A stretch of DNA of 64,000 bases from Campylobacteraceae bacterium. Its GTDB lineage: Bacteria; Campylobacterota; Campylobacteria; Campylobacterales; Campylobacteraceae. This document shows, piece after piece, positions 1-10,022 of this stretch. Every line of letters begins with the position of its first letter. Positions within the stretch are counted from its first letter, which is position 1. Position numbers and translations under genes: made by a program. Under the pieces are notes generated by a model. The model was not told the origin of the DNA, searched no databases, and was given only the letters and a program-made list of their open reading frames with translations. The DNA lies in the NCBI GenBank assembly GCA_031266555.1, contig JAISAU010000003.1, positions 233,958 through 297,957 of the forward strand, written 5' to 3'.

Positions 1-485
1 TAACAAATAATCTATTCATTCCATTTCAATACAACACTTGTATCTGTTCAATCTACTACAGGCAATTAGAAATTATTTCTGTAAACAAATTTCAATATAA
101 TGCTTATATCTGTATTGATTGCTATTATTATACTTTGTATTCGCGTCAAAAACAGTTCAAAGTTTAGTACACCTCATTATCGGATTTTATTATTCGTCCA
201 ATGCGCGAGGTTGCTCGCCACATTTACTTTGACGCTTAAAATTTCGCACTTTTTATTCGCCATGAATTTTATCTTTAAACACTTTTATCTGTTGTCCAAT
301 TTTTACTATTTTTATGTAAAAAACCGCCTACATGTAACGCTTTTTTTTAACATGTAAGATAATTTTGATTGACAAAAAATAATCTTTTTTCTTTACATGT
401 AACTATACAAATAGTGATTTATGGTGTACACAAGAGGGATTGGAAAAAAACTTAACAGATTTTTTTAAAAGATAAAACTAGAATA
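1..485. other. AT-rich intergenic region
   Basis: No gene is supported here. A plus-strand open frame at 100-357 has no ribosome binding site and reads like random AT-rich translation. The stretch carries three ACATGTA motifs (around 329, 350 and 393) of the kind scattered through the whole host sequence. It lies downstream of argH, but I see no clear intrinsic terminator. Confidence 0.6.
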
Positions 486-1874
486 TCATTTAAATCCGTT
501 AAGCCAATCTTCCATATCATTTATTTGTGATAACGTCGCACTTTTCGCAGTGCCACCTTTTGAATTTCGCGCGTTCATAGAAGCTTCAAGACTTAAAAAC
601 ACGGTAGCGTCGTCGCCTATTCTATCGTCTACTTTTTTAAGTTCTTCGATGCTGATTTGAGAGATATCCACGCCTAACTCTTCAGCTCTCGCGACCGCTT
701 TACCGGTTATGAAATGAGCTTCTCTAAAAGGAATGTTACTATGCGTTACAAGATAATCGGCTAAATCGGTAGCGCTTAAATTCCCTTTGGCGCAAGCTTT
801 AAGCATATTGTCTTTGTTGATACTCATAGTTTTTAAAGTTTCATTGAGTATTTGAAGAGATATAGCGGCAGTCTCAACGCTGTCAAAAACTCCTTCCTTA
901 TCCTCTTGCATATCTTTATTATACGCTAAAGGCAGTCCCTTTAAAACCGTTAAAAGCCCTATAAGATTGCCGTAAACTCTGCCTGTTTTTCCGCGTAAAA
1001 GTTCCGGAACATCAGGATTTTTCTTTTGCGGCATTATAGAGCTTCCCGTTGAGTACTCGTCGCTTAGCGTGATAAATCTAAATTCCATACTTGACCAGAG
1101 TATCAACTCTTCAGCCAATCTTGAAATATGCATCATCAAAACAGAGATGTTAAACAAAATCTCCAACGCAAAATCCCTATCGCTCACGCCGTCCATTGCG
1201 TTGCTCACAGGCGCGTCAAATCCGAGCTCTTTAGCGGTTTTTTCTCTGTTTATCGGATATGGAGTTCCAGCTAACGCCGCGCTTCCCAAAGGTGAAAAAT
1301 TGTTTCTTTCATATGAGCTGTCAAATCTCTCGACATCTCTCCTAAACATACACATGTAAGCAAGAAGATGAAAAGCGAGATTAATCGGTTGAGCGTGTTG
1401 GAGATGCGTCATTCCCGGAAGCAGAGTATCGGTATTTTTTTTGGCTATATCAAGCAGCGTTTTGATTAAATTTATTGTAAAAGTCATAATATGAAGCGAA
1501 TTTTTTTGCACGTACAGTTTAAAATCAAGCGCGACTTGGTCGTTTCTGCTTCTTGCCGTGTGAAGTTTGCCGCCTATCTCTTTTCCGACAATTTCGCTAA
1601 GCCTTTTTTCGACAGCCATATGGATATCTTCGTCTTGTATATCGAAAACAAACTTTCCATTTTTAATTTCGCTTAAAACAGTCTTAAGTCCATCCGCTAT
1701 GGCTTTGGCTTCATCCTTTGTCAAAATGCCCTGTTTTTCCAGCATATCGGCGTGTGCTAGCGAACCTTTGATATCCTCTTCATAGAGCTTTTTATCAAAC
1801 GACAAAGAAGCGTTAAATCTGTTTAAAAGCTCAGAAGCCTCTTTTTTAAATACTCCGGATCTGGATTTTGCCAT
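486..1874 (-). CDS. argH: Argininosuccinate lyase
   Basis: ArgH cleaves argininosuccinate to arginine and fumarate, the last step of arginine synthesis, in the cytosol as a homotetramer. The 462-residue length is normal for the family. Visible motifs are TARSRNDQ (about 107-113), THLQHAQP (156-163, with the catalytic-region histidine) and the fumarase/lyase superfamily signature [12 protein letters not shown] (about 277-288), whose flexible loop carries the catalytic serine. The start ATG opens a standard MAKSRSG N-terminus. It is separated by about 47 bases from the end of pckA upstream on the same strand, so the two may be co-transcribed. Nothing is missing or truncated. Confidence 0.97.
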   Translation of the reverse strand: MAKSRSGVFKKEASELLNRFNASLSFDKKLYEEDIKGSLAHADMLEKQGILTKDEAKAIADGLKTVLSEIKNGKFVFDIQDEDIHMAVEKRLSEIVGKEIGGKLHTARSRNDQVALDFKLYVQKNSLHIMTFTINLIKTLLDIAKKNTDTLLPGMTHLQHAQPINLAFHLLAYMCMFRRDVERFDSSYERNNFSPLGSAALAGTPYPINREKTAKELGFDAPVSNAMDGVSDRDFALEILFNISVLMMHISRLAEELILWSSMEFRFITLSDEYSTGSSIMPQKKNPDVPELLRGKTGRVYGNLIGLLTVLKGLPLAYNKDMQEDKEGVFDSVETAAISLQILNETLKTMSINKDNMLKACAKGNLSATDLADYLVTHSNIPFREAHFITGKAVARAEELGVDISQISIEELKKVDDRIGDDATVFLSLEASMNARNSKGGTAKSATLSQINDMEDWLNGFK

Positions 1875-1921
1875 TACGATATTTCCTAAAGTTCACAATA
1901 TTATTTGATACATGTAAGCCG

Positions 1922-3511
1922 TTATAGAAATTTTGGTCCGGCTTTTGAATAGTCAAATTCGCTATTTTGGATTACATATTTTTTAAAATTTTTAATAAAC
2001 ATTTCCGCTAATTTTACCCTCGTCTCATCATACTGCGTTTTATCGCTCCACGTATTGCGCGGATTTAAAATAGCACTGTCAACGCCATTTAACGATTTTG
2101 GAATTTGTAAATTAAAAATGTCCAAAGTTTCGTAAGCGCTGTCATTAATACTGCCGTCTAAAATAGCGTTTATGCAAGCTCTTGTGGCTTTTATGCTCAT
2201 GCGCTTGCCAACTCCGTAAACTCCGCCGCTCCAACCTGTGTTTATAAGAAAAACATTTACTTGATGTTTGTCTATTTTTTCGCCCAAAAGTTTCGCGTAA
2301 TCAGTCGGATGAAGAGGTAAAAACGCTTCTCCAAAACAAGCGCTGAAAGTTGCTACAGGCTCTGTTATGCCTCTTTCCGTTCCTGCGACTTTAGCCGTAT
2401 ATCCGCTCAAAAAGTAGTACATCGCTTGTTCTTTATTTAGCTTAGATACCGGCGGCAATATGCCAAACGCGTCCGCTGTTAAAAAGATGATATTTTTCGG
2501 GTGTCCCGCCATAAGAGTCGGCTCGTGATTTTTAATATGCTCTATAGGATATGAGACTCGCGTATTTTCAGTCTTTGAGGCGTCTTTAAAATCCACAACG
2601 CCGTCTTTACTTACAACCACATTTTCCAACAAAGCGTCCGTCTTGATCGCTTCATAAATTTCAGGTTCGCTGTTTGGGTCAAGATTGATACACTTAGCGT
2701 AGCAACCGCCCTCAAAATTAAATACTCCCTCATCGTCCCAACCGTGTTCGTCGTCGCCTATTAATTTTCTCAGTGGATCCGTAGAGAGCGTTGTTTTCCC
2801 AGTACCGGATAATCCGAAAAAAAGAGCTGTATCACCGTCTTTACCAACGTTCGCGGAGCAATGCATGGAGAGTTTATTCTCCAGAGGAAGCCAATAATTC
2901 ATCATGGAAAAGATGCCTTTTTTCATCTCTCCGCCATACCACGTGCCGCCAATAACGGCGATATTATCTTCAATATTAAAAATAACGAAAACTTCCGAAT
3001 TCAGTCCGTCCTCTTTATAGTCCTCGTTTACACACTTGCAAGCGTTATAAACCGTAAAATCAGGCTCAAAATCAACCAACTCTTTTTCGCTCGGACGAAT
3101 AAACATATTTTTCACAAAATGCGCTTGCCACGCAACTTCAGTGACAAATCTAACGCTTTTTCTGCTTGTTAAACTCGCTCCGCAATAAGCGTCTTGTATA
3201 TATATGTCTTTGTTTGAGAGTTGTTTTTTGGCTTTTTCAAGAAGTTTGTCAAAAAGCTGTTTTGATATGGAATGATTAACGTTTCCCCACGCTATATATT
3301 TAGACGACGGGTCTTGCTTGACAAAGTATTTATCTTTTGGACTTCTGCCTGTAAAAATGCCCGTATCCACTGTGAATGCGCCAAGATTTGTTAAAACGCC
3401 CTCTTTATTTTGTATCTCATGCTTGAGAATCTCGTCGTAATTTAAATTGTAGAAGATCTTGCCTACGTTGTTAAGTCCCAACTCCTTGATTTTATTCACA
3501 TTTGGATTCAT
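1922..3511 (-). CDS. pckA: Phosphoenolpyruvate carboxykinase (ATP)
   Basis: PckA converts oxaloacetate and ATP to PEP, CO2 and ADP, the entry to gluconeogenesis. I start it at the ATG giving [10 protein letters not shown] because an AAAGG sequence sits about 8 bases upstream; an upstream in-frame ATG would add 23 unlikely residues. This gives 529 residues, typical of the ATP-dependent bacterial family. Motifs seen: TGRSPKDK (about 54-61), [12 protein letters not shown] (about 188-199), the kinase-1a P-loop [11 protein letters not shown] (about 233-243) and the metal-binding DDEHGWDD (about 253-260). The nearby oadA/oadG genes also act on oxaloacetate, so this region looks like an anaplerotic or gluconeogenic node. 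Confidence 0.96.
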   Translation of the reverse strand: MNPNVNKIKELGLNNVGKIFYNLNYDEILKHEIQNKEGVLTNLGAFTVDTGIFTGRSPKDKYFVKQDPSSKYIAWGNVNHSISKQLFDKLLEKAKKQLSNKDIYIQDAYCGASLTSRKSVRFVTEVAWQAHFVKNMFIRPSEKELVDFEPDFTVYNACKCVNEDYKEDGLNSEVFVIFNIEDNIAVIGGTWYGGEMKKGIFSMMNYWLPLENKLSMHCSANVGKDGDTALFFGLSGTGKTTLSTDPLRKLIGDDEHGWDDEGVFNFEGGCYAKCINLDPNSEPEIYEAIKTDALLENVVVSKDGVVDFKDASKTENTRVSYPIEHIKNHEPTLMAGHPKNIIFLTADAFGILPPVSKLNKEQAMYYFLSGYTAKVAGTERGITEPVATFSACFGEAFLPLHPTDYAKLLGEKIDKHQVNVFLINTGWSGGVYGVGKRMSIKATRACINAILDGSINDSAYETLDIFNLQIPKSLNGVDSAILNPRNTWSDKTQYDETRVKLAEMFIKNFKKYVIQNSEFDYSKAGPKFL

Positions 3512-4221
3512 CTTAATACCTTTATTTGTCACGTCACAACACCGTAAATGCGGCTTTTTTGGCTTTTGTAAAACCTTCAAGATTGTAAAACGACATTTTT
3601 CACGAATTATAGACTATATTAAGTAGTATATCGCTTAATCTTGGGTGAAATAAATCTCATTTTTATATCAAATGATTGAGAGGGTTTATCATTTACCAGT
3701 CTTGAAAAAATTTTTAACGCGTTTTTAAACAAAGACTTTGATTGATTTTTAGGTTTTTTATATCTGAGCAAAATGCGGGGACTTTAAGGGTATTTACATT
3801 TCGCATTCTGCTTATCGATTTATAACGCTTTTATAAACTCCCGCGTGAAATTAAAAACTGTAGATTTTTCGCTTTTAGTCTAAAATTTTTCTATTTTAAG
3901 TTTGATGAGCTCATACTTATTGTTTCTTATTACGCAAACGTTTTTATATACATGTAGCGATAAGTATTGCCGACTCCAACGTTTTTAAATTTAAACTTGG
4001 GATATATCATCAACCATAATCGCCGCCACAGTCTGCCAAAGCAAAAATAGATCTGTTGAAATTAAAGATTAAAAGTTTATGTTGACACTGTTAAAGGGGG
4101 TTCAAAAATACTGGCGATTATAAAAAATTTTAACTTTTTATCGCTAAAAGCATAAAAAAGTCCTTGACGTTTCGTTCATTCAAACAATCTTTAGCAGACA
4201 AAAAATTATTTAATATTTGAG
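3512..4221. other. Long intergenic region upstream of pckA
   Basis: About 700 bases without a supportable gene. It must contain the pckA promoter on the minus strand, but I could not assign boxes with confidence. One TACATGTAG motif lies near 3949. Translation in all frames is broken by frequent stops, and I recognise no gene remnant or RNA. Confidence 0.5.
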
Positions 4222-4278
4222 ATTTTAAAAAAAATATAAATAAGCGCCGTACTATTAAAAATAGCCGTAGCGCTTATT
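4222..4278 (-). terminator. Intrinsic terminator after oadA
   Basis: Inverted repeat AATAAGCGC (4239-4247) with GCGCTTATT (4270-4278), with an inner CTATT/AATAG stem. Read on the minus strand it is followed by a T-rich tract (TATATTTTTTTT). It lies just 3' of the oadA stop codon. Confidence 0.8.
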
Positions 4279-4290
4279 GAAAATTTTATC

Positions 4291-6156
4291 TTAAACTATG
4301 GCGCATAAAACTCCTCCGCCCTCAACGGCTTGCCCTTGCGATACGAAAATTTTTTCTATTACGCCGTTTTTTGTCGCGCTTATCTCCGTCTCCATCTTCA
4401 TCGCTTCAAGTAAAAATAGTATCTGTCCCTCTTTAACGCTATCGCCCTCTTTAACAAAAATTTTTGAAACAGAACCCGGAAGTTCTGCTTTTATCTTTAA
4501 AGCGTTCGCGCTAATCGCTTCATCGGCGCTTTTTATATCCTCTTTTGTCTCGTATTTGGAAAAATCCGAAGACTCTCCGACACTTGCTGCAACTTTTGTG
4601 ATCTTGCTTACATCAATAGCCGCGCCCTCTCCTTCTACAACCTGCACGTCATATTTTTCACCGTTAACTAAAACCGTATATGAACCTATAGACGTTTTTA
4701 CATTACATGTAGCGGAGATTTTTTTATCCTCTTGAGCGACATTTACATTGCTGTTTTTGCGAACATTTACTTTCGCTTCACCTTTTAAAAACGCCAATCC
4801 CTTATCTTTGCAAGCGGCGACTATAAAAATATTCTCATCCGTAGCTTCAATACCCGCTTCTTCAAGCTGGTGTCTTACATAAAGAACCGTTTTTGTTATA
4901 TCTTTGTCCGCTATATCGACGGGGTCTTCAGTAGTCGTTGGAAGCTTTAACTGCTCCGAAGCTATTTTGATGATATCCTCATTTGGTTTTACAGGGGTTT
5001 TGCCAAAATATCCTAAAACCATTCTGCCGTAACCGTCGGCTATTTTTTTCCATTTGCCAAACATAACGTTATTAAAAGCTTGCTGAAAATAAAATTGCGA
5101 AACGGGAGTCACGCTTGTTCCGTACCCGCCAAGTTCAACCACCTCTCTCATAGCTTTTATCACTTCGGGAAATTTATTTAAAATATTATTGTCCCTCATC
5201 ATTTGCGTATTTGCCGTTAATGCGCCTCCCGGCATCGGCGAAAACGGGATTAGAGGTAAAACTTGCGTAGCTTCGGGCGGGAAAAAATAGTCTTTCAAAC
5301 AATCTCTTAATACCTCTTCATACTGCAACACCTTGTCTATTTCAAGTCCGCCCAAATCATAATCCTTACCCTTTACGGCGTGAAGTAAAGTTAAGATATC
5401 TGGTTGACTTGTTCCTCCGCTCACAGGAGCTGCCGCCAAATCAATGCCGTCCACGCCCGCTTCCAACGCGGCTAAATAACAAGCCACGCTCACTCCGGCG
5501 GTTTCATGAGTATGAAGTCTTACATGTGTGCTTTCAGGAAGCAGTTTTTTCGCCATTTTGATAGTTTCGTACACTTTTTGCGGACTTGATGTGCCGCTGG
5601 CGTCTTTAAAACAAACGCTATCGTATGGAATGCCCGTATCCAATATCTCTCTTAAAGTTTTTTCATAAAACGCGACATCGTGAGCGCCCGTACAACCAGG
5701 CGGTAAATCCATCATAGTTACGACAACTTCGTGTTTTAAATCGTGTTTTTTTATACGTTTCGCGCTGTAGCGAAGATTATTCACATCATTTAGCGCGTCA
5801 AAATTTCTTATCGTCGTCGTCGCGTGTTTTTTAAACATTTTAGCGTGCAAATCTATAATCTCTCTGCTTCCGGTATCTAACGTAACGGTATTTATCCCGC
5901 GAGCCAATGTTTGAAGATTCGCGTTAGGACCGGCGGCTTCTCTGAATTTATCCATCATTGTAAACGCATCTTCGTTCAAATAAAAATACAACGTTTGAAA
6001 TCTAGCCCCTCCGCCAAATTCAAAGTGATTTATGCCTGCCATTCTCGCCGCGCTTACAGCTGGTAAAAAGTCGTCCATAAGCACTCTTGCCCCAAACACG
6101 GATTGAAAACCGTCTCTGAAAGTCGTATCCATAATATCGATAAACTTCTTTGCCAT
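4291..6156 (-). CDS. oadA: Oxaloacetate decarboxylase alpha / pyruvate carboxylase subunit B (biotin carrier)
   Basis: This is a 621-residue fused carboxyltransferase plus biotin-carrier protein. The N-terminal TIM-barrel shows MDTTFRDG (9-16), the carboxylysine-type FKDASG (K184) and metal-binding HTH (H215, H217). A conserved carboxylase domain follows, then a linker, then a C-terminal biotinyl domain with EAMKMET, the biotinylated Lys being K587. Such proteins work either as the alpha subunit of the Na+-pumping oxaloacetate decarboxylase or as PycB of two-subunit pyruvate carboxylase. The OadG-like gene 4 bases upstream favours the decarboxylase complex, but no beta subunit (oadB) follows, and a terminator closes the unit. 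Both roles therefore stay open. Confidence 0.93.
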   Translation of the reverse strand: MAKKFIDIMDTTFRDGFQSVFGARVLMDDFLPAVSAARMAGINHFEFGGGARFQTLYFYLNEDAFTMMDKFREAAGPNANLQTLARGINTVTLDTGSREIIDLHAKMFKKHATTTIRNFDALNDVNNLRYSAKRIKKHDLKHEVVVTMMDLPPGCTGAHDVAFYEKTLREILDTGIPYDSVCFKDASGTSSPQKVYETIKMAKKLLPESTHVRLHTHETAGVSVACYLAALEAGVDGIDLAAAPVSGGTSQPDILTLLHAVKGKDYDLGGLEIDKVLQYEEVLRDCLKDYFFPPEATQVLPLIPFSPMPGGALTANTQMMRDNNILNKFPEVIKAMREVVELGGYGTSVTPVSQFYFQQAFNNVMFGKWKKIADGYGRMVLGYFGKTPVKPNEDIIKIASEQLKLPTTTEDPVDIADKDITKTVLYVRHQLEEAGIEATDENIFIVAACKDKGLAFLKGEAKVNVRKNSNVNVAQEDKKISATCNVKTSIGSYTVLVNGEKYDVQVVEGEGAAIDVSKITKVAASVGESSDFSKYETKEDIKSADEAISANALKIKAELPGSVSKIFVKEGDSVKEGQILFLLEAMKMETEISATKNGVIEKIFVSQGQAVEGGGVLCAIV

Positions 6157-6160
6157 TAGA

Positions 6161-6382
6161 TCACCTTTGTGAATTTTGATTTTTGTATTGGTTGATAGCC
6201 GCTATTATCACCGCGGCTAAAACAGGATTTTGAGTATTTTGTCGCTCATCTTCTATCTTTTTATCCTTTTTGTCGTGAGTTCTTAAAAAAGATATTTTCC
6301 GTATAAGTCTTACTTGATAAATCAAAACCGCGCACAAAAGCGCGATTAGAACCAAAGCTATAATTACAAAAACTGCATTCAA
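6161..6382 (-). CDS. oadG: OadG-family small membrane subunit
   Basis: A 73-residue protein with one N-terminal membrane segment (about residues 2-24, rich in Ile, Val, Leu and Ala), a charged linker (DKKDKKIEDE) and a short C-terminal helix containing PVLAAVIIAAINQY. This last motif is typical of the gamma chain of oxaloacetate decarboxylase, which anchors the alpha subunit to the membrane beta subunit and helps assembly. The stop lies 4 bases before oadA, so the genes are translationally linked. The family assignment rests on size, topology and context rather than a strong catalytic motif. Confidence 0.75.
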   Translation of the reverse strand: MNAVFVIIALVLIALLCAVLIYQVRLIRKISFLRTHDKKDKKIEDERQNTQNPVLAAVIIAAINQYKNQNSQR

Positions 6383-6513
6383 ATCAATTTTCCTTTGCGT
6401 TTACTAACTAAATAACAATTTTAAACTAAAGCTTTTGATAGTTTGCTTTTTTTATCGCTATATTTTCGCTTTATTCAAAATATTTTCATTTGTGCTACCA
6501 AACTTAACACTAA

Positions 6514-6789
6514 CTATCTGTTTGTATTTTGATTTAAAAATAATATTTTTGGGTTTTGCACTATAGTCGCATGCTCGGCTATAGCTTCGTCTTTGCTATT
6601 GTATCGTTCGTTGTATAAAGGCTTGGTGTATAAAATCTCATCGCCTCTCATCTCAAAAACCATAGTTTCATACACTATGATATTATCGTCCTTTTCAAAA
6701 AACTTATGCCTTATTTTCATACTTATTGTCGAAATAAAATATGATTTATCGTCAACTTTAATGATATTTTTCAGCTCAAGTTTTTTCAT
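6514..6789 (-). CDS. Hypothetical protein (91 aa)
   Basis: I do not recognise this family. It is a soluble 91-residue protein with a repeated beta-like pattern (KSYFISTISMKIRHKFFEKD, then VYETMVFEM) and a C-terminal helix rich in Ala and Glu, reminiscent of small proteins carrying a phenylalanine- or tyrosine-rich sheet. An AAAGGG ribosome site stands 5-6 bases before the ATG, and codon use matches the neighbours, so it is probably real. It sits alone between the oad genes and the ABC/radical SAM operon. No signal peptide or metal motif is visible. Confidence 0.65.
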   Translation of the reverse strand: MKKLELKNIIKVDDKSYFISTISMKIRHKFFEKDDNIIVYETMVFEMRGDEILYTKPLYNERYNSKDEAIAEHATIVQNPKILFLNQNTNR

Positions 6790-6998
6790 AAATACCCTTT
6801 ATACATAAGGATTGAAATTTTACCATAAAGGATAAAATTTATACTTAAAGCCTACAATTTTATCTAATTAATAGCGCCCAAAAATGAAAAATATTTTAGT
6901 ATGCTTCCCATATTAAGCAAAACAACTTTTTTCTGTTCTATTCAATTCTTTTTATATGTATTTGGAACGCCGCAAAAATACTATATGTAACTCATCCG

Positions 6999-8231
6999 CT
7001 AAAACGCTCGAGCCAAATCAGAATCCGGATGATTACCGCAACGCCTGTAATCGTCAAAATCTATTGTAAGGGAGTGATTTTTGCGTATCTCTTGAAGAGC
7101 AGATGAGAGTCTTACATAATACTCTAATGAAGCATTTTTTTGCTCGGCTAAATAAGTGTTGGGACGCGGCACCCAAACCATATTTACAGTGCTTACTCCA
7201 TAACTTGCTAATTCGTCCGCTTCTTTTAAGATTGCTTCCAAAGCCTCGTCTTCACTTCTAAAACCAAACGGTTTGATAAGCTCTACTCCTGATACTATAC
7301 CGGTATTTACTCTACCTTCTCCAAAAATTTCCACAGCATCAATAAGCCGCCTTTTCCACTCTTTATAACCAACCCATTTGGCTTTTCCCGGACATACGAT
7401 ATTGAAGATATTCTCATTTAAAACCTCTATATCCATTGTAATGCTTGAGATGCCCGTTTCATCATAAAGACGCTTTAATTGCTTTGTCGTGACAGCAGAA
7501 CATATAAGTTGAGATGGAAACTTTTTAGTTGAAAAATTCTCTCCTATAGCATTTAAAATCTCTATATAGTAGTCTATCTCTTTGTCAAACGGTATCTCGC
7601 CGTGAAAATCAGAACCTGACGTAAGACAAATCGCGCTGAATCTACCTCTCTCTTTTAACGCTTCTTTGATTGTCTCAGACACATCTTTGGGTTTTATCTT
7701 TGTTTGCATCTCTATCTCGTTTCTTTGCTGCTTAAGATTATTAACTATATCGCAAAATTTACAACCCATATCTTCGCTCCAAAAATGACAATATCTGTTT
7801 GGTATCAGATAGAGTCTTTGCGGACGAGCGCCGACAATATTTTGCATAAGCGCTCCGCTTGATGTTCGTTTGTCGTAAAAATCAGGCTTATCCCAGTAAA
7901 ATATCTCCTCAATTTCTCTGCCGCCATCTGTTAAAATCAGTTTATCGTCTATCAAATCAACTATATACGGATTATTTTCAAGCGAGGTTGGCGTACTAAG
8001 AACTGATGTACCATCACATAAAATAAAAGCTTCGGGACGCTTTGTAAGTTTGCCGTCTCTTGTGCCAAACAGATGTGTTCCGTCTAATTGATGACGCGTT
8101 TCATCAACTGCGCTAAGAGCGTTTGGCGTATAGTAAACTCCGCGTCTGTGAATATCCGTTTTTAACATAATAAGTCTTGGAAAATCTGGATATTTCGCCG
8201 CAACTTCCTCAAAAGTCAAATCGCCATTCAT
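6999..8231 (-). CDS. Radical SAM protein with atypical CX8CX2C cluster motif
   Basis: I start at the ATG giving MNGDLTFEEV, because AAGAGGAGG lies about 7 bases upstream; an earlier in-frame start would add 22 residues. The 410-residue product has a ~140-residue N-terminal region, then RYCHFWSEDMGCKFCDI with cysteines 148, 157 and 160. The usual radical SAM motif is CX3CX2C; here the first gap is eight residues. Downstream features such as a TSGSDFHGE segment (GGE-like SAM-binding position), a TMDIEVLNE strand and a GVELIKPFG segment fit a partial TIM barrel. It is the last gene of an operon with a NitT/TauT-type ABC importer, so it may process the imported compound. Substrate unknown. Confidence 0.85.
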   Translation of the reverse strand: MNGDLTFEEVAAKYPDFPRLIMLKTDIHRRGVYYTPNALSAVDETRHQLDGTHLFGTRDGKLTKRPEAFILCDGTSVLSTPTSLENNPYIVDLIDDKLILTDGGREIEEIFYWDKPDFYDKRTSSGALMQNIVGARPQRLYLIPNRYCHFWSEDMGCKFCDIVNNLKQQRNEIEMQTKIKPKDVSETIKEALKERGRFSAICLTSGSDFHGEIPFDKEIDYYIEILNAIGENFSTKKFPSQLICSAVTTKQLKRLYDETGISSITMDIEVLNENIFNIVCPGKAKWVGYKEWKRRLIDAVEIFGEGRVNTGIVSGVELIKPFGFRSEDEALEAILKEADELASYGVSTVNMVWVPRPNTYLAEQKNASLEYYVRLSSALQEIRKNHSLTIDFDDYRRCGNHPDSDLARAF

Positions 8232-8342
8232 TAAATTGCCTCCTCTTAAAGTATAACCAACTATATTTTGCGGTTTTAAAATCCGCGCCGCGCTCAATAC
8301 TATTTTATTGGCTTACAACTTGCGATTACGAAAACTCTGACA

Positions 8343-9227
8343 TTAAAAGCTTCTCATTCCCCATTTGATTATCGTCTTTTTTTCTATTACTTTGAATATA
8401 ATATTTTCTACCAAAACTCCTATAATGATAACGCTCAAAAGTCCGGCAAATACGACATCAATATCTAGTTGATTTTTCTTTTCATATATAAACCAACCGA
8501 TACCGCCTCCGCCGGAGCTAACGCCAAAAACCAACTCCGCGGCGATAAGCGTTCTCCATGAAAAAGCCCAGCCAACCTTAAATCCTGTCAATATATTTGC
8601 AAACGCTCCGGGGATTAATATCTTAAATACAAACTTAAGACCTGTTAATCCATAGCTCCTGCCGACCATACGCAAAGTATTGCTAACGCCCATAAAACCG
8701 TTGTAGATATTAATTGCGATAGGCCATGTAACAGCATGTACAATAACAAACATAATGCTAGGATACCCAAGCCCAAACCATAAAAGCGCTAATGGTAAAA
8801 GAGCGATAGCCGGAAGTGGATTAAACATAGAAGTCAGCACATCCAAAAGGTCTGTACCAATCCGTGTCGTTATTGCCAAAATAGTCAACGCAGAAGCAAG
8901 CAAAATACCGCCAACATAGGCTATAAAGAGAATCTTTAAAGAAGTAACGATCTTTTCGGGAAGTTCGCCGCTTAGTATAACGCTTATAAGAGCTTTCACG
9001 GTGGAAATAAATGTCGGAAACATAAGCTCATTATCCAAATATAAAGAGTATGCCTGCCAAATAAACGCTAAAGAGATTATAATAAGAAACTTACGAACAA
9101 AATTGTTATTAAAAAATTTTTCCCAAAACGACAACTCTATTTTCACCTCGCCGCTACTTTTTAAAAGAGCTTTGCGCTCGTATATTCTTTTTATTTTATC
9201 TACATAAATTATTTTTTTCGTGCTCAT
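8343..9227 (-). CDS. ABC transporter permease, NitT/TauT (SsuC/TauC) family
   Basis: A 294-residue inner-membrane permease of the binding-protein-dependent type 1 fold. An extended cytoplasmic N-terminus (about 40 residues) is followed by about six membrane helices. The EAA-type loop that contacts the ATPase is visible as VGRSYGLTGLKFVFKILIPG, followed by the conserved WRTLIAAELVFG segment typical of sulfonate, nitrate and taurine permeases. It lies 15 bases after the ATPase gene and upstream of the radical SAM gene. Substrate cannot be read from the sequence. Confidence 0.9.
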   Translation of the reverse strand: MSTKKIIYVDKIKRIYERKALLKSSGEVKIELSFWEKFFNNNFVRKFLIIISLAFIWQAYSLYLDNELMFPTFISTVKALISVILSGELPEKIVTSLKILFIAYVGGILLASALTILAITTRIGTDLLDVLTSMFNPLPAIALLPLALLWFGLGYPSIMFVIVHAVTWPIAINIYNGFMGVSNTLRMVGRSYGLTGLKFVFKILIPGAFANILTGFKVGWAFSWRTLIAAELVFGVSSGGGGIGWFIYEKKNQLDIDVVFAGLLSVIIIGVLVENIIFKVIEKKTIIKWGMRSF

Positions 9228-9242
9228 TGTTTGCTCTCTCTT

Positions 9243-10013
9243 TTATATCACATAATCCATACGATTTCTGAAAAGAATATCTGAAATCCTCTCTTTTAGT
9301 GCAGTATATTCGGAACCAAGAACAGATAAATCCACATCAAGCTCTTCTATCACCTCTCCCGGATGCGAAGAAAACATTATTATACGAGTACCTAAAATGA
9401 TAGCCTCGTCTATGGAATGTGTTACAAAAATAAGCGTAAAGCGCGTATCTGCCCATAACCCCAAAAGTTCCTCCTGCATTTTTTGACGCGTTAAAGCGTC
9501 AAGCGATGCGAACGGTTCGTCCATTAATATCACTTTTGATTTTAATGCCAAACATCTGGCAATAGCGACTCTTTGTTTCATACCGCCGGAGAGTTCATGC
9601 GGATAAGAGTCTGCAAATTTTTGCAAATTGACCTTTTTTAAAAGTTTCCTCGCTTCACTTTGCGCCTCCTCTTTCGTAACCTTTCTTGTGGAACGAATAG
9701 CAAAAACAATATTTTCAAGCGCGCTCTTCCAAGGTAGCAACTGGTCAAACTCTTGAAAAACAAAACTTCTATCTGAGCCTGGCTTTTTTATCTCTTGAGC
9801 ATTTAATAAAATTGAACCATAGGAGGGTTTGATAAATCCTCCTATGGCTTTTAAGATGGTAGATTTACCGCAACCGGAGGGTCCCAGCAATATAAGCCGC
9901 TCACCCTCTTTTACGCTAAAATTAACATCGCACGTCGCGGTTACTAAAAAACCGTTTGTTTTATATTGTAAAGTAAGATGTTTTACCTCTAAAAACTGCT
10001 CTTGTTTTATCAT
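9243..10013 (-). CDS. ABC transporter ATP-binding protein, NitT/TauT family
   Basis: A 256-residue ATPase of the SsuB/TauB/NrtD group that powers import. Walker A GPSGCGKST (44-52), Q-loop around FQEFDQLLPW (87-95), ABC signature LSGGMKQRVA (141-150), Walker B VILMDEP (161-167) and the switch His in VTHS (199) are all intact. The gene is 9 bases downstream of the substrate-binding protein gene and 15 upstream of the permease, forming a four-gene operon with the radical SAM gene. Confidence 0.93.
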   Translation of the reverse strand: MIKQEQFLEVKHLTLQYKTNGFLVTATCDVNFSVKEGERLILLGPSGCGKSTILKAIGGFIKPSYGSILLNAQEIKKPGSDRSFVFQEFDQLLPWKSALENIVFAIRSTRKVTKEEAQSEARKLLKKVNLQKFADSYPHELSGGMKQRVAIARCLALKSKVILMDEPFASLDALTRQKMQEELLGLWADTRFTLIFVTHSIDEAIILGTRIIMFSSHPGEVIEELDVDLSVLGSEYTALKERISDILFRNRMDYVI

Positions 10014-10022
10014 TCCAAACTT

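Noticed and set aside
100..357. Plus-strand open frame of 85 codons
   Set aside because: No ribosome site, AT-rich composition-driven translation with repeated aromatic residues, no family resemblance.
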